Under the pieces are notes generated by a model. It had not been told where the DNA came from. It saw only the letters and a program-made list of their open reading frames with translations, and did no database searches. A DNA stretch of 64,000 nt from Ecytonucleospora hepatopenaei (taxonomy: Eukaryota; Microsporidia; Enterocytozoonidae). The stretch lies in NCBI GenBank assembly GCA_026692725.1, contig JAPMUG010000003.1, forward strand, positions 281,075 to 345,074, read 5' to 3'. Positions 56,375 to 64,000 of this stretch are shown here, one piece after another; the stretch's first letter is position 1, and each line of letters opens with the position of its first letter. Position numbers and translations under genes: made by a program.

Positions 56375-57574
56375 TTAACAATCTAATTCTTCTTTAACAA
56401 TATCTATATCAACTTCTTGTTTTATTGAAATATTTTCATTTATATTAGTAATATTTACATCACTTTCTTCCTTAATAAATATTTTATTATCATCATTACT
56501 TTTTGTTATATTTTTAAGGTTATTTTTATACATATCATTTACATCTTGCATAAATTTTTTTATTTCATGTTTACTACAATCAATATATTTTAACTTATAT
56601 TTATCACAAAACTGTTTACGTTTTACACGTAAAATATATTTGTTTTTAAGTTTATTTATTTCATCCCAATCTTTATATATCTTTTCTAGTTCATTAGCTG
56701 TAACATTATCAGTAGCAATATTTTGTATAAAATCCATTTCTTCCATTATACATAAATTTTCTAATTCTTTAAAGTATTTTTTAAACTTTATCATTTTGTT
56801 ATACAATGTAAAGTCTATAGAAAATATTAACTTTATCTTATCTAAAGATGTGCTCAAAAATTCTTTAAATTCATCAAATAAAACAAAACTTTGTAAAATG
56901 TGTGCAACACTGACATGTAATATTATGTCAGTTGCAACCATTTTAAATTTTAATTTTTCTTCAACCTTTTTGTAATTTTCTAATGCAAATTTATGATACT
57001 TATGTGCAGCTAAAATTAGATTAGTAATTGAATTTATAAAAACATTAAAGTACAATTTTTTAAAATTTAAATGATCTACTTTATGATGTGTGGTACTCCA
57101 AAAACTTGCAACAGTGCTTTTATGGAAAAAATCATTAACATCTAAATGGTTATTCATTTCCGTATTAATTAATGGTATAAGTTCCTTTTTTACAAAATAA
57201 TAAATTGTTGAACATAAAGCTTTGGAACATAATGTAAATTTGTTAAAATCAGGTTTTTCTAATTTTTTAAAAATATTTTTGATTGTTATAACATATTTCA
57301 TGTGCATTGGACCAGACCAGTTTATGAAAAATAGTCTCCAAACAAATAATTTTCCAAAAACTTCTTTGTTATGACCTTTAAATAATTCTTCCATATCCTT
57401 AAAATATTCATCTTCATTATCTAAAAGTGTTTCTGTTGTATTGTTCAATTCTTTTTCTACACTATTGTGTAAATGTGAATTAGTAAGATTGTATTCATTT
57501 TCTTTTTTTATAATAATAGCATTATAAATAACATTAGAAAAATATAAAAAATTTAAAAATTTTAAATAAATCAT
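56375..57574 (-). CDS. Secreted-type paralogous family protein, copy 3
   Basis: A 399-residue intact relative of the broken copy at 49815-50980 and a more distant relative of copy 1. It has a signal peptide-like N-terminus (MIYLKFLNFLYFSNVIYN), an acidic segment, then the helical family body with NWSGPMHMKYV, SKALCSTIYYF, DVNDFFHKSTVASFW, NSITNLILAAHKYHKF, IFSIDFTLYNKM and YKDWDEINKLKNKY. An acidic tail has two Ile-Lys-Glu/Gln-Glu motifs. A CCC motif lies 1 nt before the ATG. Function unknown; export is inferred from the N-terminus. Confidence 0.78.
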   Translation of the reverse strand: MIYLKFLNFLYFSNVIYNAIIIKKENEYNLTNSHLHNSVEKELNNTTETLLDNEDEYFKDMEELFKGHNKEVFGKLFVWRLFFINWSGPMHMKYVITIKNIFKKLEKPDFNKFTLCSKALCSTIYYFVKKELIPLINTEMNNHLDVNDFFHKSTVASFWSTTHHKVDHLNFKKLYFNVFINSITNLILAAHKYHKFALENYKKVEEKLKFKMVATDIILHVSVAHILQSFVLFDEFKEFLSTSLDKIKLIFSIDFTLYNKMIKFKKYFKELENLCIMEEMDFIQNIATDNVTANELEKIYKDWDEINKLKNKYILRVKRKQFCDKYKLKYIDCSKHEIKKFMQDVNDMYKNNLKNITKSNDDNKIFIKEESDVNITNINENISIKQEVDIDIVKEELDC

Positions 57575-58822
57575 AGGGTTTATTTTTTATAGAGTTTAAA
57601 AAATATAAAATATCATCTAATTAGAAAATCAATATATATTTAACATTAATAACAATGTATAGAAAAGACATAGTAATAAAGTGTATTCTTTTAAATAAAT
57701 ATATTCATTAAATTATTTAACCTTAAAAGTTTAAAAAAATAAAAATATTTATATTTTTACATACATATAATGTAAGAAAAATATTTATTAAACTTTTAAA
57801 CATATTTTTATTATATAGCAATTTATTAGTAATAGAAAAACAACAAAAACTTATTTATTTATTCATAAAAATAAAAAAGATTTTTAATAAATTTTATTTT
57901 ATACAAAGGAAAAGAACAAGGTTTATACAAAAAGTAAAAATAATCATAATGTTGGTATATTATGACATCTTGATATATTTTAATACTTTTTACACCCATC
58001 ATGTTTTACCTAAATAAAGTTTTAACTACACTCATATTCAACACATAAAATAACAAATAGAAGCAAATATGTAAAAAAAATTTTATCACTATATGGTTAA
58101 GAAACAAAGATATAAATAAAAAATACGTTTTTATTACTAATACACATGATACTATTAAAATTTTGAATTATTATAAAATGAACCATATAACTTAATGTAT
58201 AGTAAAATAGTATCATTTAAATCAATATTATGTATAGGTAAAATTTCAAGGGCAAAAAGTAATGTAAACTTTTTAAAAGTTAAATTTTATTAGTAAAAAG
58301 TTACAAAAATAATTTCAACTTTTTAGGCAAAAATATTTTATAAAGCACAATTAAAACAAGAAAAAGGTAAAAAACTAACTTAAACATAATTTTATCAAAT
58401 TATTTAACACCTCTTTTATTAGATAACATGTTTTTTAAATAAAATTGTTTTTTTATTGTTGTATGCCACATCCTGACAAAATTTACAAATAATAGGTGTT
58501 TAAAATAAACTTGTGTATTTCTAAGTTTTAGCATTTTTATGTAAGTACAAGCATTATAGCATTCTTTTATATTTAATTAGTTTGAAAAGTTTATTTAAAC
58601 TTTACAGCTTAAAAAACAAGTATTAGATAAAGTCATCCGTAGTTATTTATTCAGTGATAAGTTTTTAATCAAAATAGAGTTTATTAATAAGTAGTGTTAA
58701 AAAAATAAGAACCATAATTTTGATAGGTTAAAAAATGTTATTTAGTAAATAAAAAAAGGTTTAATAAATAAATCTCTAATTTTCAAACTAATATTTATTT
58801 TGTCTCCTTTAACATGAAAGTC
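57575..58822. other. AT-rich region containing D element copy 2
   Basis: About 1.25 kb without a supported gene. The inverted D element copy is at 57951-58044. The rest is AT-rich with many stops. Confidence 0.5.
57951..58044 (-). repeat. 94-bp dispersed element D, copy 2
   Basis: Reverse complement of 50990-51083 with one mismatch over 94 bp. It lies 377 bp upstream of the start of family copy 3. Confidence 0.95.
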
Positions 58823-59140
58823 AATAATGTAATAATGTAATAATGTAATAATGTAATAATGTAATAATGTAATAATGTAATAATGTAATAATGTAATAAT
58901 GTAATAATGTAATAATGTAATAATGTAATAATGTAATAATGTAATAATGTAATAATGTAATAATGTAATAATGTAATAATGTAATAATGTAATAATGTAA
59001 TAATGTAATAATGTAATAATGTAATAATGTAATAATGTAATAATGTAATAATGTAATAATGTAATAATGTAATAATGTAATAATGTAATAATGTAATAAT
59101 GTAATAATGTAATAATGTAATAATGTAATAATGTAATAAT
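58823..59140. repeat. 8-bp satellite AATAATGT, about 40 copies
   Basis: About 318 bp of uninterrupted AATAATGT units. The minus-strand frame through it is open only because 24 bp encodes a stop-free octapeptide; it is not a gene. Confidence 0.95.
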
Positions 59141-59240
59141 TTCTGCGTTGGAAAATCCAATAAATTTTTAATTATCATTGAATATATTTTTAAGTTATCA
59201 TTGATTATTTATGGAAGGAAAATCTTTTGTTTGTTTTTAA

Positions 59241-59996
59241 ATGTGGTTTTTTGTACTCTAAATTTTATTTTTAAAATAAAATATGAGCATAATAATGCAG
59301 AAACAGAAGATATATGGGAAGAACTTGATAAATAAAGGGATAATAATGAAATAAAGATAAATGACCTTATTGACAGTTAATTTTCAACTAACAATAAAAT
59401 GGTAACTTACAATAAAATGGTATAACACAATAAACAATTCTAATAATAGTTTAAGTAATAGTGGAAAAGTAGAAAAAATATTATTTGATAAAACAGAAAG
59501 AACAATTCATAAACTACTAAACAACTTTATAAGTTTATTTTAAAATATAATTTATTATTTTAAATTAAAAGAATATTTTATAAAATTAGTTGAAGAAAAA
59601 TACTATGCATTAGATTTGAATACAGATGATGCTTTAAATTTAGTAGCAGATTTTTTTGAATTTTCAATAACATTAAATAGATAAATCAAATAGAATTGTA
59701 TATAGAAAAACAATAATAAATAATAAATGTAGTAGAAAAAGAGACAAATTATGAAGTAATTGAAAATGTATTAATGAATTTGAATTTTTTGAAAAATGCA
59801 TTTTAAGATAATAATGTTAAACATTTCAAATTACACTTTAAAGATATGCAAAACAAAATAATCGAGAAGAGATTAAAAAACATAAATTTAAGTAAAGAAG
59901 CAAATAAAGAGAAGACAGTAAATGATTTATGCATCGATAGTTTAGCAGTAACCATAGGAGTACATAATTGTATTTTTAAGGTAGAGAGCACATAAG
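59241..59996 (+). pseudogene. Decayed secreted-type gene
   Basis: A coding-like remnant with multiple lesions. A hydrophobic start (MWFFVL, stop, ILFLK) begins at 59241. An acidic piece follows at 59285 (AETEDIWEELDK, stop). A segment at 59406-59682 reads through one internal TAA (KVEKILFDKTERTIHKLL... then KLVEEKYYALDLNTDDALNL). A frame change then leads to 59732-59994 with one internal TAA (NYEVIENVLMNL..., MQNKIIEKRLKNINLSKE). Codon-like composition and frame continuity across stops argue for a dead gene. The family is not recognised. Confidence 0.65.
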
Positions 59997-61140
59997 TGTT
60001 TATTAGAAAATATATAGAAAGAAGTATTTAATGTCACTAAGAAAAAAATAATTTTATCAAACAATTTTATAACTATATATAATTAGTTAGTAGCTAACAA
60101 TAATAACAAATTTAAAATAGTATTACTACTATTACTTTTATAAAATATTTTGTAATACACAACTATACTATATATTAAAAACTAAAAACTTTTTATATGT
60201 TTTGTAAATAAATTGTATAATAAATAAAATTATTTGTGTATATTATATATTAGTAGTTTTAAGATATTTTATGTTAAAAAACAATAAAAAACAAAATATA
60301 ATAGATATAAAAAACACGTAGGTAATAAAGGAAAAGAAAAAAGATGAAATAAAAGTATATATAGAATGCAATGATATTGAAAATTGAATAGTTTTAGGTA
60401 GGTGCATTTTTCAATTTTTTGTATTTGTTAGTATACCCTTTGTTGTAAATATTGTTAATAAAATTACTAATAATTATTTTTTAACCCTTATAGTAAAATA
60501 AAATATAACTAAAATAATAGTAAAATCATAATTTAAATGTATTAATATAAGTGTAAAACATAATATAAACAATAGTAAATAAATTATAAATATATAAAAT
60601 GCATTAGTTTAGTATATTTTATTAAATAAATTATTATTTTAAGAAATTTAGAAAAAAATAAAGAAATATTCTAATAAAATATAATTAAAGGTATGAATGA
60701 TAAAGTTAATATGTATTTAAATAGTATTAATAATTATAAAAAGATACTTTATTAACTATTTACATGTTTTTAATAAATAAATTATAAAAATATATACATT
60801 TATTAGGAAATATTATAAAATTTATAAAAAAATATAAATATTTTAAAAGATAATAAAATTTAAGAGAAAAACAATGAGTGTATTAAATAAAAAAAATATA
60901 AAGTAAAAAAAATAAAAAAACTAAAATAAATACTTAAATATATTTACATATAAAAATTATAAAACTATTAATAAATTTATAAACCTATTAATAAAATGAT
61001 AATAATAAAATAGAAAAAATAGTAGAAATAATTACAAAAAGTTTAGTTTAATTTAACAGTACCTAAAAAACATTATAATACTATTTTATGAATAGTAAAA
61101 GTAAAAACAAAGAAAAGAAAATACGTGAAAACAAAAATTA
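59997..61140. other. Degenerate AT-rich subtelomeric sequence
   Basis: About 1.1 kb of very AT-rich sequence. One short coding-like scrap is visible at about 60321-60388 (KEKKKDEIKVYIECNDIEN, stop). No intact gene or RNA is supported. Confidence 0.5.
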
Positions 61141-61153
61141 GATTATGATTAGT

Positions 61154-61203
61154 AGCGCGAGAAAACTTGACGGAGTGTAACGAAGTTAAAGTTTTGGAGC
61201 GCT
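61154..61203. other. Imperfect hairpin bordering the 30-bp satellite
   Basis: Arms 61154-61168 (AGCGCGAGAAAACTT) and 61189-61203 (AAGTTTTGGAGCGCT) pair except for a 3-nt internal mismatch, with a 20-nt loop. The sequence is GC-richer than its surroundings. The right arm ends on the GCT that opens the first satellite unit. Confidence 0.7.
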
Positions 61204-62070
61204 ATTGACTAGATATCTTACCTACGGTAAGCTATTGACTAGATATCTTACCTACGGTAAGCTATTGACTAGATATCTTACCTACGGTAAGCTATTGACT
61301 AGATATCTTACCTACGGTAAGCTATTGACTAGATATCTTACCTACGGTAAGCTATTGACTAGATATCTTACCTACGGTAAGCTATTGACTAGATATCTTA
61401 CCTACGGTAAGCTATTGACTAGATATCTTACCTACGGTAAGCTATTGACTAGATATCTTACCTACGGTAAGCTATTGACTAGATATCTTACCTACGGTAA
61501 GCTATTGACTAGATATCTTACCTACGGTAAGCTATTGACTAGATATCTTACCTACGGTAAGCTATTGACTAGATATCTTACCTACGGTAAGCTATTGACT
61601 AGATATCTTACCTACGGTAAGCTATTGACTAGATATCTTACCTACGGTAAGCTATTGACTAGATATCTTACCTACGGTAAGCTATTGACTAGATATCTTA
61701 CCTACGGTAAGCTATTGACTAGATATCTTACCTACGGTAAGCTATTGACTAGATATCTTACCTACGGTAAGCTATTGACTAGATATCTTACCTACGGTAA
61801 GCTATTGACTAGATATCTTACCTACGGTAAGCTATTGACTAGATATCTTACCTACGGTAAGCTATTGACTAGATATCTTACCTACGGTAAGCTATTGACT
61901 AGATATCTTACCTACGGTAAGCTATTGACTAGATATCTTACCTACGGTAAGCTATTGACTAGATATCTTACCTACGGTAAGCTATTGACTAGATATCTTA
62001 CCTACGGTAAGCTATTGACTAGATATCTTACCTACGGTAAGCTATTGACTAGATATCTTACCTACGGTAA
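61201..62070. repeat. 30-bp subtelomeric satellite, 29 identical copies
   Basis: Twenty-nine head-to-tail copies of a 30-bp unit with no visible sequence difference. Each unit contains the palindrome AGATATCT and the inverted repeat CTTACC-TAC-GGTAAG (6-bp stem, 3-nt loop). One frame is open throughout (LTRYLTYGKL per unit) but has no ATG and is not called as a gene. The last unit runs directly into TTAG repeats. Confidence 0.97.
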
Positions 62071-62271
62071 GTTAGTTAGTTAGTTTAGTTAGTTAGTTTA
62101 GTTAGTTAGTTTAGTTAGTTTAGTTAGTTTAGTTAGTTTAGTTAGTTTAGTTAGTGTTTAGTTAAGGTTAGTTAGTTAGTTTAGTTAGTTTAGTTAGTTA
62201 GTTTAGTTAGTTAGTTAGTTTAGTTAGTTAGTTAGTTTAGTTAGTTAGTTAGTTTAGTTAGTTTAGTTAGT

Positions 62272-62302
<31 letters not shown>

Positions 62303-62405
62303 AGTTAGTTTAGTTAGTTAGTTAGTTAGTTAGTTTAGTTAGTTTAGTTAGTTTAGTTAGTTAGTTTAGTTTAGTTAGTTTAGTTTAGTTAGTTAGTTAG
62401 TTAGT

Positions 62406-62445
<40 letters not shown>

Positions 62446-62533
62446 GTTAGTTAGTTAGTTTAGTTTAGTTAGTTAGTTAGTTTAGTTAGTTTAGTTAGTT
62501 AGTTTAGTTAGTTAGTTTAGTTAGTTAGTTAGT

Positions 62534-62564
<31 letters not shown>

Positions 62565-62609
62565 AGTTAGTTAGTTAGTTTAGTTAGTTAGTTAGTTTAG
62601 TTAGTTAGT

Positions 62610-62640
<31 letters not shown>

Positions 62641-62665
62641 AGTTAGTTTAGTTAGTTTAGTTAGT

Positions 62666-62745
<80 letters not shown>

Positions 62746-63339
62746 AGTTAGTTAGTTTAGTTAGTTAGTTAGTTTAGTTTAGTTAGTTTAGTTAGTTAGT
62801 TTAGTTAGTTTAGTTAGTTAGTTAGTTTAGTTAGTTAGTTAGTTTAGTTTAGTTAGTTAGTTAGTTAGTTTAGTTAGTTAGTTAGTTTAGTTAGTTAGTT
62901 AGTTTAGTTAGTTTAGTTAGTTAGTTAGTTTAGTTAGTTTAGTTAGTTAGTTAGTTTAGTTAGTTAGTTAGTTAGTTAGTTTAGTTTAGTTAGTTAGTTA
63001 GTTTAGTTTAGTTAGTTTAGTTAGTTTAGTTAGTTTAGTTAGTTAGTTAGTTTAGTTAGTTTAGTTTAGTTAGTTAGTTTAGTTAGTTAGTTAGTTTAGT
63101 TAGTTAGTTAGTTTAGTTAGTTTAGTTAGTTAGTTTAGTTTAGTTAGTTTAGTTAGTTTAGTTTAGTTAGTTTAGTTAGTTAGTTAGTTTAGTTAGTTAG
63201 TTAGTTTAGTTAGTTTAGTTAGTTAGTTAGTTAGTTTAGTTAGTTAGTTTAGTTAGTTTAGTTAGTTAGTTAGTTTAGTTAGTTAGTTAGTTTAGTTTAG
63301 TTAGTTTAGTTAGTTAGTTAGTTTAGTTAGTTAGTTAGT

Positions 63340-63370
<31 letters not shown>

Positions 63371-63373
63371 AGT

Positions 63374-63441
<68 letters not shown>

Positions 63442-64000
63442 AGTTAGTTAGTTTAGTTTAGTTAGTTTAGTTAGTTTAGTTTAGTTTAGTTAGTTAGTTT
63501 AGTTTAGTTAGTTTAGTTAGTTAGTTTAGTTTAGTTAGTTAGTTTAGTTAGTTAGTTTAGTTAGTTAGTTAGTTAGTTAGTTTAGTTAGTTAGTTTAGTT
63601 AGTTAGTTTAGTTAGTTAGTTAGTTTAGTTAGTTTAGTTAGTTAGTTAGTTTAGTTAGTTAGTTAGTTTAGTTAGTTAGTTTAGTTAGTTAGTTTAGTTA
63701 GTTAGTTAGTTAGTTAGTTTAGTTAGTTAGTTTAGTTAGTTAGTTAGTTTAGTTTAGTTAGTTTAGTTAGTTAGTTAGTTTAGTTAGTTAGTTAGTTTAG
63801 TTAGTTTAGTTAGTTAGTTAGTTAGTTTAGTTAGTTAGTTTAGTTAGTTTAGTTAGTTAGTAGTTAGTTTAGTTAGTTAGTTTAGTTAGTTAGTTAGTTA
63901 GTTTAGTTAGTTAGTTAGTTTAGTTTAGTTAGTTAGTTTAGTTTAGTTAGTTTAGTTAGTTAGTTTAGTTAGGTTAGTTTAGTTAGTTAGTTAGTTTAGT
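62071..64000 (+). repeat. Irregular TTAG/TTTAG telomere-like array
   Basis: About 1.93 kb composed almost only of TTAG and TTTAG units in irregular order, continuing past the window edge. Rare exceptions are at 62152-62168 (GTGTTTAG and TTAAGG), about 62441 and about 63970 (TTAGG), and 63858 (TAG). The G-bearing strand runs 5' to 3' toward the right, as expected for a right-hand chromosome end. Confidence 0.9.

Noticed and set aside
42464..58044. Transposon explanation for the D and E repeats
   Set aside because: I see no transposase, reverse transcriptase, long terminal repeats or target-site duplications; the repeats are short and tied to gene 5' regions.
58795..59178. 127-codon minus-strand frame of His-Tyr-Tyr-Ile-Ile-Thr-Leu-Leu repeats
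   Set aside because: A by-product of the AATAATGT satellite; no start motif and no non-repeat coding sequence.
61201..62070. CRISPR-like array
   Set aside because: Repeats are directly adjacent with no spacers, in a eukaryotic subtelomere, with no cas genes.
61205..62083. 292-codon open frame with a perfect decapeptide repeat through the 30-bp satellite
   Set aside because: It has no ATG, every codon is forced by the DNA repeat, and a 30-bp unit is divisible by three so the frame stays open by construction.

Overview
The window is a chromosome-end segment of a very AT-rich, gene-dense eukaryotic genome, almost certainly a microsporidian. The evidence is uninterrupted single-exon genes, spacers as short as 5-22 bp in the core, shortened fungal-type informational proteins (TAF5, RPB7, SPT5, TFIIE-beta, STE12, RPN5, RPN9, IMP4, NSP1, NOT4), and a CCC-like motif just upstream of many start codons, which is a described microsporidian feature. 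I do not assign a genus.

From 1 to about 42 kb the window is core housekeeping sequence. It holds translation and tRNA quality-control genes (MetRS, DTD, tRNA-Asn), proteasome genes (PRE5, RPN5, RPN9), ubiquitin and ERAD genes (an E2, a Derlin), transcription genes (R2R3 Myb, TAF5, RPB7, STE12-like factor, SPT5, TFIIE-beta), mRNA fate genes (RING-less NOT4, PUF, BFR1), ribosome assembly genes (RPF1-like Brix protein, IMP4), nuclear envelope and pore genes (MAN1/HEH, NSP1), trafficking and membrane genes (TBC RabGAP, TRS31, PQ-loop, tetraspanin-like), a septin with a degenerate nucleotide pocket, an HSP110-like chaperone, and a few unassigned proteins. A GC-richer block lies at about 13.5-19 kb.

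From about 42 to 58 kb the character changes. Genes are sparse and encode proteins with signal peptides or membrane anchors: a three-member paralogous family (one intact divergent copy, one broken copy, one intact close copy), a 1297-residue Asn/Thr-rich protein, a type I membrane protein, a small secreted protein, and a gamma-glutamyltranspeptidase. Dispersed inverted repeats connect this region. One, about 94 bp, occurs as two nearly identical opposite-facing copies. Another is a duplicated upstream region found in front of two unrelated secreted-protein genes.

From about 58.8 kb to the end the window is subtelomeric: an 8-bp satellite, a decayed secreted-type gene, about 1.1 kb of degenerate AT-rich sequence, an imperfect hairpin, 29 identical copies of a 30-bp satellite unit, and finally about 1.9 kb of irregularly mixed TTAG and TTTAG units running off the right edge, which is best read as an unusual telomere. 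This ordered chromosome-end architecture is the most novel thing in the window.
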